This document shows, one piece after another, positions 17,402-26,084 of a stretch of DNA of 64,000 bases. This DNA comes from Sutterella sp. AM11-39. Lineage in GTDB: Bacteria; Pseudomonadota; Gammaproteobacteria; Burkholderiales; Burkholderiaceae_F. The notes beneath the pieces are model-generated. The model saw only the letters and a list, made by a program, of their open reading frames with translations. It was not told the DNA's origin and did no database searches. Numbering within the stretch: position 1 is the stretch's first letter; each line of letters opens with the position of its first letter. A program made the position numbers and the translations under genes. The stretch is taken from assembly GCF_003472385.1 (NCBI RefSeq), contig NZ_QRLV01000002.1, positions 1 to 64,000 of the forward strand. The letters are read 5' to 3'.

Positions 17402-19095
17402 ATACCCGCTTTTGTTTGCGTCCCTACGACAAAGTCGTCAGCGAGAAGCTTGAACACGCGGGCATTCTTCGCCCGATCGCACGCGCGCTTTCGGCGCGCG
17501 GCGTGAAGTCTTCCGACGATCTGCTCGAAGACTGGACCGCACTTTTGCCTCCTGCCTCGCTGCGGGGTACGCAGCAAGCCGCCGAGTTTCTGGCTGACGC
17601 CATTCAAAGCCACAAGCGCATCACGGTTGTTGCCGACTACGACTGCGACGGCGCCACAGCCTGCGCGATCGCCGTCCGAGGTCTTGCCATGATGGGCTGT
17701 CAGGCTCAATTCATCGTGCCCGATCGTTTCAAGCTCGGCTACGGTTTGACGCCCGCCATCGTGGATGCAGCCGCTCAAGCACACCACCCCGACATCATCA
17801 TCACCGTCGACAACGGCATTGCCAGCGTCGAGGGCGTGGCACGCGCCACTGAGCTTGGCATCGACGTCGTCATCACCGATCATCACCTGCCGGGTGATCT
17901 CCTGCCCAAAGCCGCCTGTATCGTCAATCCCAATGTCAACGGATGCGATTTCCCAAGCAAGGCCCTCGCCGGCTGCGGCGTGATGTTTTATGTTCTCATG
18001 GCGCTTCGCACTGAGCTAAGAAACCGCGGCTTGTTCGATCGTGCGTCACAGCCTCGTCTGGACAAATTGAGCGATCTGGTTGCTCTCGGAACCGTCGCCG
18101 ATGTCGTGCAACTTGACCACAACAACCGCGTCTTGGTCGCACAAGGTCTCAATCGTGTGCGGCGCGGTCAGGCCTGCCCCGGCATCAACGCGCTTTTTGA
18201 AGTCACCGGGCGTGATCCGGCCAATGCTACGGCGCGCGACTTCGCCTTCGGTATTGCTCCGCGCATCAACGCCGCAGGGCGACTCACCGAAATGGGCATC
18301 GGCATCGAATGTCTCCTCACGGACGACCCTGTCACGGCACAGGAACTGGCGCAAGAGCTCGATTCGCTCAACCGCGAACGCCGCGAGCTGGAGGACACCA
18401 TGCAGCTTGATGCCAACGCTTTGGTAAGCCACATGGACTGGGAGCACCGCGCCACAGTCACGCTTTTTGAGCCTGATTGGCACCAGGGCGTAGTCGGTCT
18501 GGTCGCCAGCCGCGTCAAGGAAAAAATCAATCGTCCCGTCATCGCCTTTGCGCCGGACGATGAAGAAGGTTTACTAAAGGGTTCCGGCCGTTCGATCGAA
18601 GGCATTCACCTGCGCGACGCTTTGGATCATGTGAGCAAGATGCGCCCGGACATCATCGAGCGTTTCGGCGGTCACGCCATGGCAGCGGGCCTCACCATTA
18701 AACGTGACAACCTTGACGTCTTCATTGAACTTTTCGAAAAGGCCGTTTCAGAGTCCGTGTGTCCGGAGACGTTTGATCGCGTCATCTACACGGACGGTGC
18801 ACTCGCTCCCGAGGAAATCACGTTCGGACTCGTTAATGCCCTTTCAGGCCGCATCTGGGGACAAGGTTTCGAGCGTCCGGTGTTTGCCAACGACTTCACC
18901 ATTCTTTCGCAGCGCGTCCTAAAAGAAACGCACTTAAAGCTTGTGCTTGACATGGCCGGCAACCGCTTTGAAGGCATCTTCTTTCGGCGCAACGAACCGC
19001 TTGCCTCACATGTCAAGCTCGCTTACCGCCCCGAGATCAACGAATACCTAGGGCGGCGCTCCATTCAGCTTGTGATCGAAGCAGTGGAAGGCTAG
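17398..19095 (+). CDS. recJ: Single-stranded-DNA-specific 5'-3' exonuclease RecJ
   Basis: RecJ degrades single-stranded DNA 5' to 3' in RecF-pathway recombination and mismatch repair. The 565-residue product contains the DHH-family motifs VVADYDCDGATA near 79, DNGIAS near 138, ITDHHLPGD near 160, LGTVADVV and the DHHA1 motif FGGHAMAAG near 423. A GTG at 17398 is chosen as start. It overlaps the upstream stop by four bases, has CTGGAG upstream and gives the family's usual length (E. coli 577); longer in-frame ORFs would run into the preceding gene. Confidence 0.94.
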   Translation: MNTRFCLRPYDKVVSEKLEHAGILRPIARALSARGVKSSDDLLEDWTALLPPASLRGTQQAAEFLADAIQSHKRITVVADYDCDGATACAIAVRGLAMMGCQAQFIVPDRFKLGYGLTPAIVDAAAQAHHPDIIITVDNGIASVEGVARATELGIDVVITDHHLPGDLLPKAACIVNPNVNGCDFPSKALAGCGVMFYVLMALRTELRNRGLFDRASQPRLDKLSDLVALGTVADVVQLDHNNRVLVAQGLNRVRRGQACPGINALFEVTGRDPANATARDFAFGIAPRINAAGRLTEMGIGIECLLTDDPVTAQELAQELDSLNRERRELEDTMQLDANALVSHMDWEHRATVTLFEPDWHQGVVGLVASRVKEKINRPVIAFAPDDEEGLLKGSGRSIEGIHLRDALDHVSKMRPDIIERFGGHAMAAGLTIKRDNLDVFIELFEKAVSESVCPETFDRVIYTDGALAPEEITFGLVNALSGRIWGQGFERPVFANDFTILSQRVLKETHLKLVLDMAGNRFEGIFFRRNEPLASHVKLAYRPEINEYLGRRSIQLVIEAVEG

Positions 19096-19103
19096 GTTCT
19101 CAT

Positions 19104-19141
19104 CCTTGCCGGAGCGTTCACTTTTTTACGTTCCGGTAAGG
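19104..19141. terminator. Strong stem-loop between convergent recJ and ATPase genes
   Basis: Fourteen base pairs (19104-19117 with 19128-19141, two G-T pairs) enclose a T-rich loop. It lacks a clear T-run outside the stem but is well placed to separate the two convergent transcripts. Confidence 0.55.
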
Positions 19142-19148
19142 TGTTCGG

Positions 19149-20420
19149 CTACGGTCCCAAACTCGCAATGGGGACAACAAGGACACCGTCGTCACGTCGA
19201 TAAGCAAAATCTCCCAACGCCGTCAAAACCATCAAAAATGACGGCTTTTGCATCTTTGTGGTATCCAGCTTATCTGCCAACGCTTTCAAGGTCCTGACAC
19301 CGTCTGCAATGCCTTGTTCGCTTCCGAGCTTAATTTCTATGAGGCCATAGGTGCCGTTACGACGATGGATCACTGCATCGCATTCGAGACCGCTTTTATC
19401 TCGGTAGTGATATAGGTTACCGTCCAGAGCCTCGGCGTACACCCGTAGATCACGCACGCAAAGCGTTTCAAACACAAATCCGAACGTTTCCGGCGCCAAC
19501 AGCAAATCCTGCGGTCCGATGCCCAACGCGCCTGCGGCGATGGAAGGATCAGAAAAGTAGCGGGTATCGGAGGTTCGAATGGCTGTTTTGGAACGCAGAT
19601 TCGGATTCCATGCAGGCAAATCTTCGATGACAAAAATCTTCTTTAGAGCGTTCAAATAGCCGAGGATCGTTTTGTCCGATACGCCTCCTCCTTCGCCTCC
19701 TTCAATGTCTTTTGCCAATTCAGGCGCTGAAATCTGCTCTCCCTGATGCCTGGCATAGGCTCGTAACAGGCGACGTGTTGTTTCTTTATTACGCTTAACG
19801 TTGTCGGCTCGTGATATGTCAGCATGGATGATTGCCTCCACATAATTGAAAGCGTTGTCAAGCGCATACTCGGGTTCGAGCTGCAAGGCCGGCGGCCAGC
19901 CGCCGCGACAAGCACAAAAAGCCGTTTCTTCCAAAGAACCATTACTTGCGCATCCGATTCCATGCTTTCCGGCAAACAGTGCTGTCAGACTGACAGCTCC
20001 CGACGACTCTCCCGATTCGACCAATGTCATCGGCCGCATTTTGAGCCAGGCAAATCGACCTGTGCCACTGTGTTTCAGTAGAGCCACATCCACCGGCACA
20101 GCCGAACCCGTCAGCAGGAACTGACCTTTTTCTCCGTTTCGAGCATCCACCTCTCGGCGAATTGCATCCCAGAGATTCGGAGCAAGCTGCCACTCGTCAA
20201 TCAATCGAGGGGTGTCCCCCTGCAAAATGAGCTTTGGGTCCAACCTTGCGAGCTCGAGTGTTCGCCCTGGCTCCATGTTGAGGACACTTGCAGCCTGCTG
20301 CATTGCCGTGGTTGATTTGCCGCACAATTTGGGTCCCTCAATCAGCACCGCTCCCATTGTCATGAGGCGACGTTTGAGCATCGTGTCGACAATGCGTTTT
20401 TTGTATTTAAATTTGCTCAT
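19149..20420 (-). CDS. Stand-alone AAA ATPase, AAA_14/DUF4143 type, with nuclease-like C-terminus
   Basis: The 423-residue protein has an N-terminal P-loop (GPKLCGKSTT near 29-38), Walker B LIDEWQ near 74 and a sensor-like LLTGSA near 103. A winged-helix-like middle and a C-terminal DUF4143 region follow. The C-terminal part contains LECDAVIHRR...LIEIKLG, the acidic plus E-x-K pattern of PD-(D/E)XK nuclease folds. This large family is abundant in gut anaerobes and its function is not known. The gene has no same-strand partner, lies between recJ and tonB, and has 23-bp tandem repeats starting 8 nt upstream of its start codon. It is one of three such ATPases here. Confidence 0.82.
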   Translation of the reverse strand: MSKFKYKKRIVDTMLKRRLMTMGAVLIEGPKLCGKSTTAMQQAASVLNMEPGRTLELARLDPKLILQGDTPRLIDEWQLAPNLWDAIRREVDARNGEKGQFLLTGSAVPVDVALLKHSGTGRFAWLKMRPMTLVESGESSGAVSLTALFAGKHGIGCASNGSLEETAFCACRGGWPPALQLEPEYALDNAFNYVEAIIHADISRADNVKRNKETTRRLLRAYARHQGEQISAPELAKDIEGGEGGGVSDKTILGYLNALKKIFVIEDLPAWNPNLRSKTAIRTSDTRYFSDPSIAAGALGIGPQDLLLAPETFGFVFETLCVRDLRVYAEALDGNLYHYRDKSGLECDAVIHRRNGTYGLIEIKLGSEQGIADGVRTLKALADKLDTTKMQKPSFLMVLTALGDFAYRRDDGVLVVPIASLGP

Positions 20421-20427
20421 TTTCCAT

Positions 20428-20511
20428 TTGGCCGATTTTCATTTAACCAGTTGGCCAAATTTTACTTAACTATTTGGCCGATTTTCATTTAACCAGTTGA
20501 CCAAAATTCAT
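20428..20511. repeat. Tandem 23-bp repeats directly upstream of the DUF4143 ATPase
   Basis: Three full units (20428-20450, 20451-20473, 20474-20496) and a partial fourth (20497-20511) all begin TTGGCC or TTGACC. The first and third are identical over all 23 bases; the second is diverged. Within the array TTTGGCC and GGCCAAA alternate as inverted pairs. The array covers the promoter and ribosome-binding region of the minus-strand gene starting at 20420, so a repressor-type operator is the simplest reading. Confidence 0.75.
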
Positions 20512-20526
20512 AGAAATCCGCGAGGA

Positions 20527-20550
20527 AACCTGCGGCTTTAGCCGCGGGTT
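20527..20550 (-). terminator. Stem-loop after tonB
   Basis: A ten-base-pair stem (AACCTGCGGC/GCCGCGGGTT, one G-T pair) with a four-base loop lies two bases beyond the tonB stop. The T tail is short (TTT on the minus strand), so termination is probable rather than certain. Confidence 0.6.
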
Positions 20551-20552
20551 GT

Positions 20553-21365
20553 TTACTTCAACTCATAGCGAAGCGGGATACGCAGGCGGACTGCATTTTG
20601 CGGCTGTCCCCAATGTGCCTGAGCCGACTCGACGGCCCGTTTGGCCATGTTGTCAAGCATCACCTGGCCTGAGCTCGTGTGGATTTCAAACGCATCCATC
20701 GACCCGTCTTTTCGCACGACAAACTGTACCGTCACCGTCCCCTCCAGACGCAGTTGTCGAGCTCGACGCGTGTAGCGCAACTCCGATTCGATGCAGCGCT
20801 TGACCTTGGCTAAAAACGGATCGTCTTTTTCACCAAAGACAAGCGTGGCAATGCCGCCCTGCGCAGAAGCCGTAGCAGCGCCTCGATCGGTTTGAATCGG
20901 CGCCGGGGCCAATGCTTTAGAGCTTTGCTGCACTTGACTCGATTCGGTCTGTTTGTCCGTCTTCGGAACAGTCTTCCGCACTTGCTTTTTGGGCTGCGAC
21001 TTCGTCAGCGTATGCGGCTTTTTCTCCACCTTTTTTTGCTGCGCTTTTTTCAACGCAGGCTCGGGTTTGGGTTGAGGATTGACGATTTCCTTAGGCTTCG
21101 GTTCTGTTCGTACTTCCGGTTCAGGTTCCGGAAGCGATTCGGCAGCCGCTACTTCCGGTGTCGATACGCCTCCGCCGCTCATCTGCGCAAATGAAAGCGC
21201 AACCGTCTGCTCCTGTCCCGCCGCCTTAAACGTTGTCTCCGGTACGGAGTTCCAAGCAAACACAAACGCAGGCAGGTAGATGAAGCACGTCAGGAAAAAC
21301 GAGCTTGTCAGGCGTTTTTTGTCTTTATGTTGCCTTGTGTTCTGTCGCAATTCGGAAGTTTTCAT
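20553..21365 (-). CDS. tonB: TonB energy-transducing protein
   Basis: TonB spans the periplasm and carries proton-motive energy from ExbB-ExbD to outer-membrane siderophore, heme or cobalamin receptors. The protein has a short cytoplasmic end, one membrane anchor (SFFLTCFIYLPAFVFAW), and a long region rich in Pro, Glu and Lys (PEPEPEVRTEPKPKE and onward). Its C-terminal TonB domain contains LRLEGTVTVQFVVRKDGSMD and AHWGQPQNAVRLRIPLRYELK. The start at 21365 (270 residues) overlaps the end of exbD; a start at 21389 is also in frame. It is the last gene of the Fur-controlled operon. Confidence 0.9.
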   Translation of the reverse strand: MKTSELRQNTRQHKDKKRLTSSFFLTCFIYLPAFVFAWNSVPETTFKAAGQEQTVALSFAQMSGGGVSTPEVAAAESLPEPEPEVRTEPKPKEIVNPQPKPEPALKKAQQKKVEKKPHTLTKSQPKKQVRKTVPKTDKQTESSQVQQSSKALAPAPIQTDRGAATASAQGGIATLVFGEKDDPFLAKVKRCIESELRYTRRARQLRLEGTVTVQFVVRKDGSMDAFEIHTSSGQVMLDNMAKRAVESAQAHWGQPQNAVRLRIPLRYELK

Positions 21366-21717
21366 GGCGGTATTTCTTAAAAACATCAATCACCGTGATG
21401 AAATGCTCGAACTTGGAATCCTTATCGATGCGAAGAACCACGTTTTCCTGGCGAGACAGATTCTTAACGGCTTCGTCAAGTTCTTGCGCCGTCACGCTCT
21501 TGCCGTCCCAATAGAGAACTCCGGCGTTATCAACCTGCACCAGTCGGGAATTGTCGTTTGCCGTTACCTTCGCCCCTGCCTCGGAAGCAGGCAGTGAGAT
21601 CTTGATTTCTCCCTTGGCGATGAAGGTCGAAATGGACAAAACCATCGCAAGCAGCACCAACATGATGTCGATGAAGGGCACGATGTTGAGCGGCTCCTTT
21701 TTGGGTATCTCGATCAT
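21325..21717 (-). CDS. exbD: ExbD biopolymer transport protein
   Basis: The 130-residue protein has one N-terminal membrane helix carrying the essential aspartate ([16 protein letters not shown], Asp about 17), followed by a periplasmic domain. It works with ExbB as the proton-driven motor for TonB. The start at 21717 is chosen because ATGATC overlaps the exbB stop in the ATGA arrangement; an in-frame ATG seven codons earlier lies inside exbB. Confidence 0.92.
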   Translation of the reverse strand: MIEIPKKEPLNIVPFIDIMLVLLAMVLSISTFIAKGEIKISLPASEAGAKVTANDNSRLVQVDNAGVLYWDGKSVTAQELDEAVKNLSRQENVVLRIDKDSKFEHFITVIDVFKKYRHENFRIATEHKAT

Positions 21718-22139
21718 TTGCCGTGCGCTTCCTTCCATTGTGTTGAAAGAACGTTGATCTTGCGCTGCAGCCCGTTGTAGACGATGAGCGTAGGAATAGC
21801 CACGGCCAAACCCAGAGCTGTCGCTTTGAGCGCAAGCGACAGACCGGTCATGATCTCGCCCGCGTTGATGTTCCCGGTCGTGCCCATGTCATAAAACGTG
21901 ATCATGATGCCGAGCACGGTCCCGAGCAGCCCCACATAGGGTGCGTTGGAATAAATGATGTAGAGCGTTGTGAGATGGTCGGTGAGCGCCTTGTCGTACG
22001 AGTCCTGCGTGTCGTACTCTTTGGGATCGAGAGTGCGCAGGAAAATCAGGCGCTCGGCCGTAAGCCACACCGTGATGAACCCCATCAAACCGAGGATTCC
22101 GAAAACGAAGTAATCGACACTGTCTTTTAGAAATTCCAC
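21714..22139 (-). CDS. exbB: ExbB proton-channel motor protein, short type
   Basis: This 141-residue protein has three hydrophobic segments (about 10-28, 65-85 and 100-122) and the MotA/TolQ/ExbB signature [18 protein letters not shown] plus [19 protein letters not shown]. It is shorter than E. coli ExbB (244) and resembles the short ExbB proteins of other proteobacterial TonB clusters. It opens the exbB-exbD-tonB operon, which has a near-perfect Fur box about 120 nt upstream. Confidence 0.92.
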   Translation of the reverse strand: MEFLKDSVDYFVFGILGLMGFITVWLTAERLIFLRTLDPKEYDTQDSYDKALTDHLTTLYIIYSNAPYVGLLGTVLGIMITFYDMGTTGNINAGEIMTGLSLALKATALGLAVAIPTLIVYNGLQRKINVLSTQWKEAHGK

Positions 22140-22256
22140 ATCCAGCCTCGTGTGCGGCGGTGCGAACGGTCTTTCGGATACCGCTTCGCAACCAAAAACA
22201 GGTTATTGGCCAACTCCGAATGCGTTGGAGCCCTTATTTTACCTATCATCTCAATA

Positions 22257-22275
22257 AATGAGAACTATTCTCATT
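22257..22275 (-). promoter_or_regulatory. Fur box of the exbB-exbD-tonB operon
   Basis: A perfect 8-3-8 inverted repeat, AATGAGAA-cta-TTCTCATT, matches the Fur operator core (TGAGAAT/ATTCTCA type). Its place upstream of a TonB operon supports iron repression. It could also affect prfB on the other strand, but that promoter lies about 100 nt farther away. Confidence 0.8.
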
Positions 22276-22500
22276 CTTAATTAAAGCATCTCCTTCCCGT
22301 CGGTTGACAGCTTATGCGGCACACTGCCGGCCTTGTGCTTCGGAAGCCTTGATTTTTCTGAAAAAAGCTTGGAAAGACGGCGCCGCTCAAGGTAAAATTG
22401 CGAGTTTTCAAATTTCTCTGAGGCGCCTGCCGACGACCGGATGTCTTCCGCACGGTTTCCGGCCGCGGGCTCTGTGCGCCCTTACAACGCAGACTTCAAA
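22276..22500 (+). other. Region upstream of prfB with a candidate promoter
   Basis: No gene is supported here. In-frame codons extend upstream of prfB in the post-frameshift frame but have no resemblance to release factors. The best promoter candidate is TTGGAA (22369-22374) with TAAAAT (22393-22398) at 18-base spacing. Confidence 0.45.
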
Positions 22501-23605
22501 ATGGAAGCCGAACGCATCAATCAAATTAACAATCTGTGCGACGACCTTGCTCACCGTCTTGCTGAGCTTAGGGGGTATCTTTGACGTCGACCGCAAGGAA
22601 CGACGCTTAGAAGAAGTCAACCGCGAGGTTGAAAACCCGGCGCTCTGGGACGATCCCAAGCGCGCACAGGAAATCAGCAAAGAACAAAAACTTCTTGAAG
22701 ACCTCGTCGGGAGCTTCAAGCGCTTGAGCGCGGGCATCACGGACGCCAAGGAGCTTTTCAACATGGCCATTGCCGACGAAGATTTCGACGGCGCCGAACT
22801 CGTGGCCGAGGAAGTCGAAACCTTCCGCCACGACGTGGAAAAGCTTGAATTCAAGCGCATGTTCAACAAGCCTCAGGACAGCGCAAACTGCTACATCGAA
22901 ATCCAGGCCGGCGCCGGCGGCACCGAAGCTCAGGACTGGGCAAGCATGCTCGAGCGTATGTACTTGCGCTACGCCGAACGCGCCGGATTCTCCGCGAAGC
23001 TCACGGAAGAAACCGAAGGCGACGTCGCAGGCATCAAAGGCTGCACGATCTACGTTCAGGGCGAATGGGCCTACGGCACGCTTCGCACCGAAACGGGCAT
23101 TCACCGTCTGGTGCGCAAGAGCCCCTTTGACGCCAACGCTCGCCGTCATACGTCGTTTGCCTCTGTGTACATCTACCCGGAAATCGACGACTCGATCGAA
23201 ATCACGATCAATCCGGCCGATCTTCGCGTGGACGTCTTCCGCGCTTCGGGCGCCGGCGGCCAGCACGTGCAGAAGACCGAATCGGCCGTGCGCATCACGC
23301 ACATTCCCACGGGTGTCGTGACGGTCTGCCAGGACGACCGCAGCCAGCACAACAACCGTGAACAGGCTATGCGTCAGTTGAAGGCCAAACTCTACGAGCT
23401 CGAACTTCGCAAACGTATGGCCGAGCAGGAAAAGCTCGAGGAAAGCAAGAGCGACATCGGCTGGGGTCACCAGATCCGCAGCTACGTGCTCGACCAGAGC
23501 CGCGTAAAAGATTTGCGCACCAACGTCGAAACCGGCAACACGGGTGCCGTGCTCGACGGCGACCTTGATCAATTCATTGAGGCAAGCCTCAAGATGGGCA
23601 TCTGA
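22501..23605 (+). CDS. prfB: Peptide chain release factor 2, with programmed +1 frameshift
   Basis: RF2 ends translation at UGA and UAA. The first 27 codons (22501-22581) are followed by an in-frame TGA at 22582-22584. Ribosomes must slip +1 on CTT-TGA-C and continue at GAC (22583) to the stop at 23605, giving 367 residues (E. coli 365). The slip site AGGGGGTATCTTTGAC (22570-22585) is the classical one, with its internal Shine-Dalgarno. The product has the stop-codon motif SPF ([12 protein letters not shown]) and the catalytic GGQ motif ([12 protein letters not shown]). Frameshifting rises when RF2 is scarce, so the gene regulates itself. lysS follows after 23 nt. Confidence 0.97.
22570..22585 (+). 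promoter_or_regulatory. RF2 autoregulatory frameshift site
   Basis: The element consists of the Shine-Dalgarno-like AGGGGG, a three-base spacer, the slippery CTT codon, the TGA stop and a following C. It is the standard prfB recoding site. Confidence 0.95.
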
Positions 23606-23628
23606 CCCGTCACAACAAGGATTAAAAA

Positions 23629-25155
23629 ATGAGCGAAAACGAAAAGAAGCAGACGCCGGCAGCCGCTGCCGATACCGACGAAAACCACATCATCGCCGAG
23701 CGCCGCGCCAAGCTTGCCAAGCTGCGCGAAGAAGGCGTCGCCTACCCCAACGACTTCGTGCGCAAGGACCTCTTCGGGGATCTGCGCGCCGAACACGGAG
23801 AAAAGTCGCGCGAAGAGCTCGATGAAGCCGCCATCGAAGTGGCTGTCTCCGGCCGCATGATGCTCAAGCGCGTGATGGGCAAGGCAGCCTTTGCCACCGT
23901 GCGCGACTTCACGGGCGAAATGCAGTATTTCGTGACGCCGGCAGACGTCGGCGACGAAGCCTACGCGCTTTTCAAGAGCCTCGACTTGGGCGACATCGTT
24001 GCCGCCGAAGGCACGCTTTTCCGCACCAACAAGGGCGAGCTCTCGGTGCGCGTCAAGAAGCTTCGCCTGATGACGAAGTCCATCCGCCCGCTTCCCGACA
24101 AGCACAAGGGCCTCACCGACGTCGAAGCCTGCTGCCGCCAGCGCTATACCGACCTCATCATCAATGAAGAAAGCCGCAAGCGTTTTGCTACGCGCTTTAA
24201 GGCTGTAAGCGCCGTTCGCCGCTTCATGGAAGAGCACCGCTTCGTCGAAGTCGAAACGCCGATGCTCAACCCGATTCCGGGCGGCGCCAACGCCAAACCC
24301 TTCATCACGCATCACAACGCGCTCGATATCGATCAGTACCTGCGCATTGCGCCGGAACTCTATCTCAAGCGTCTTGTGGTGGGCGGTTTTGAACGCGTCT
24401 TCGAGCTGAACCGCTGCTTCCGCAACGAAGGCATCGACACACGTCACAACCCCGAATTCACGACGATCGAGTTCTACGCCACCTACTGGACGTACCGCGA
24501 TCAGATCGAATTCACGGAAAACCTGTTGCGCTACGTTGCCCGCGAAGCCACCGGAAGCGAAGTGATCAACTATCAGGGCACCGAAATTGATCTCTCCAAG
24601 CCCTTCGATCAGCTCACCCCCGTTCAGGCGATCCTCAAGTACGCTCCGCAGTACACGGAAGAAAACCTCAAGGATGAAGCTTTCCTGCGTAAGGAACTCG
24701 CTCGCCTCGGCGCTCCGCAGCGCGATGACGTCGGAATCGGCGCTCTCGTAATGGCTCTCTTTGAAGAAACCGCCGAAAGCAAGCTCATCCAGCCGACCTT
24801 CATCGTCGACTACCCGGTGGAAATCAGCCCGCTTGCGCGCGCTTCCGACACCGATCCCACGATGACGGAACGTTTCGAGCTCTTCATCTTCGGTCGTGAA
24901 ACCGCCAACGGCTTCTCCGAATTGAACGATCCGGAAGATCAGGCCCGCCGCTTTATGGCTCAGGCCGAAGCCAAGGCCCACGGCGACGACGAAGCCATGT
25001 TCTACGATGCCGACTACATCCGCGCTCTGGAATACGGTCTGCCCCCGACGGCCGGTTGCGGCATCGGTATCGACCGTTTCGTGATGTTGCTCACGAACGC
25101 TTCCACGATTCGTGAAGTGCTGCTCTTCCCTGCAATGCGTCCGGAAGGCTGCTAA
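23629..25155 (+). CDS. lysS: Lysine-tRNA ligase, class II
   Basis: LysS charges tRNA-Lys. The 508-residue protein begins with an OB-fold anticodon-binding domain (about 60-180) and has the class II motifs: motif 1 around [20 protein letters not shown], motif 2 [16 protein letters not shown] near 262, and motif 3 [15 protein letters not shown] near 475. Length matches E. coli LysS (505). An AAGGA site precedes the start, and the gene is probably cotranscribed with prfB, the same arrangement as in E. coli. Confidence 0.97.
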   Translation: MSENEKKQTPAAAADTDENHIIAERRAKLAKLREEGVAYPNDFVRKDLFGDLRAEHGEKSREELDEAAIEVAVSGRMMLKRVMGKAAFATVRDFTGEMQYFVTPADVGDEAYALFKSLDLGDIVAAEGTLFRTNKGELSVRVKKLRLMTKSIRPLPDKHKGLTDVEACCRQRYTDLIINEESRKRFATRFKAVSAVRRFMEEHRFVEVETPMLNPIPGGANAKPFITHHNALDIDQYLRIAPELYLKRLVVGGFERVFELNRCFRNEGIDTRHNPEFTTIEFYATYWTYRDQIEFTENLLRYVAREATGSEVINYQGTEIDLSKPFDQLTPVQAILKYAPQYTEENLKDEAFLRKELARLGAPQRDDVGIGALVMALFEETAESKLIQPTFIVDYPVEISPLARASDTDPTMTERFELFIFGRETANGFSELNDPEDQARRFMAQAEAKAHGDDEAMFYDADYIRALEYGLPPTAGCGIGIDRFVMLLTNASTIREVLLFPAMRPEGC

Positions 25156-25204
25156 AGAAAAACATCCGGCGACTCTTTTGAAGAATCGCCTTCAGTGACT
25201 GCCG

Positions 25205-25246
25205 ACGGCAGACCCGGTTTTGTTGCCGTGGTCTGCCGTTTTCTTT
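25205..25246 (+). terminator. Terminator after lysS
   Basis: Stem CGGCAGACC/GGTCTGCCG (25206-25214, 25230-25238) is followed by TTTTCTTT. It lies just upstream of the Nudix gene's ribosome-binding site. Confidence 0.8.
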
Positions 25247-25262
25247 CGAGAAGGATTTTCCC

Positions 25263-26072
25263 GTGCCCACCTCTCAGCAAATTGCCGAACTCAAGGCTAA
25301 GCTTCAAAACGTCATTTTTGAAAAAGAACCGGACGACACCGTTGTCGTCTTGACGGCACCGGGCAACCGTATCGGGCTGTTGCAACGCTCCGTTGCCGAA
25401 CGCTTAACGAACGATGGGCGCTTTGCAGACGATTTCGCGCTACGGGGCGATTCACTTGTCGTTTTTCCGAAAATCAAAACGCCGGATCCCCAAGCATTAA
25501 CCGAAGCCTTTGCCCGCGTGGCGCGTCCCTTGCACGACGCCGGTTACTTCGTGCAATGGCGCGATGAGCTCCTGAACGTATTCGATCTCGATTCAGGTCA
25601 TTGCATAGCTTTGGCCGAACGAGGTCTTTTTCGCTTTCTGGGCATGCTCACGACATCTGTCTATGCCGTGGGTACCCGACGCGACGGCCGCGTATTCGTG
25701 AGTCTTCGAAGCCGAACGAAGCAAGTGGATCCGGGACTGTGGGATGCTCTTGCAGCCGGCATGATCTCCGCAAACGAATCGCGAGAAACGGCTGTGGAGC
25801 GGGAAATTGCCGAAGAAGCAGGATTGACCTGCGGCTACACGATTGACAGCGGTTGGACTTGTCTTAAAGTACGTCGTACCGTGCCTGAAGGCTGGATGGC
25901 CGAAGACGCTTATGTGTGCCGCGTAATCGTCGACGACACCGTGACTCCCCGCAACGTTGACGGTGAAGTAGAAGAAATTCAATGCGTCACCAAAGATGAC
26001 CTCTTTGTCATGATTGAGCGCGGTCTAACGCCCGTTGATACGGGTCTCGTTTTTCTCAATTCGCTCTTGTGA
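25263..26072 (+). CDS. Nudix hydrolase, DUF4743-type
   Basis: The 269-residue protein starts with GTG behind a GAGAAGG site. Residues 1-110 form the DUF4743 domain found in thiamin-pyrophosphokinase-related Nudix proteins, and the C-terminal half holds a complete Nudix box (G-x5-E-x7-REIAEEAGL, about 162-184). Nudix enzymes hydrolyse nucleoside diphosphates linked to another moiety; this subgroup resembles proteins that act on oxidised thiamin derivatives, but the substrate is an inference only. xthA starts 12 nt later, so the two are likely cotranscribed. Confidence 0.85.
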   Translation: MPTSQQIAELKAKLQNVIFEKEPDDTVVVLTAPGNRIGLLQRSVAERLTNDGRFADDFALRGDSLVVFPKIKTPDPQALTEAFARVARPLHDAGYFVQWRDELLNVFDLDSGHCIALAERGLFRFLGMLTTSVYAVGTRRDGRVFVSLRSRTKQVDPGLWDALAAGMISANESRETAVEREIAEEAGLTCGYTIDSGWTCLKVRRTVPEGWMAEDAYVCRVIVDDTVTPRNVDGEVEEIQCVTKDDLFVMIERGLTPVDTGLVFLNSLL

Positions 26073-26084
26073 GGATTTTGTCCC

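Noticed and set aside
20428..20511. CRISPR array
   Set aside because: The 23-bp repeats are contiguous without spacers, too few, and no cas genes are present.
22304..22500. N-terminal extension of prfB in the post-frameshift frame
   Set aside because: The frame is open but lacks release-factor resemblance, and the standard start and frameshift site at 22501-22585 explain the gene fully.
22582..22584. Sequencing error or pseudogene in prfB
   Set aside because: The in-frame TGA is part of the conserved recoding site, not damage.
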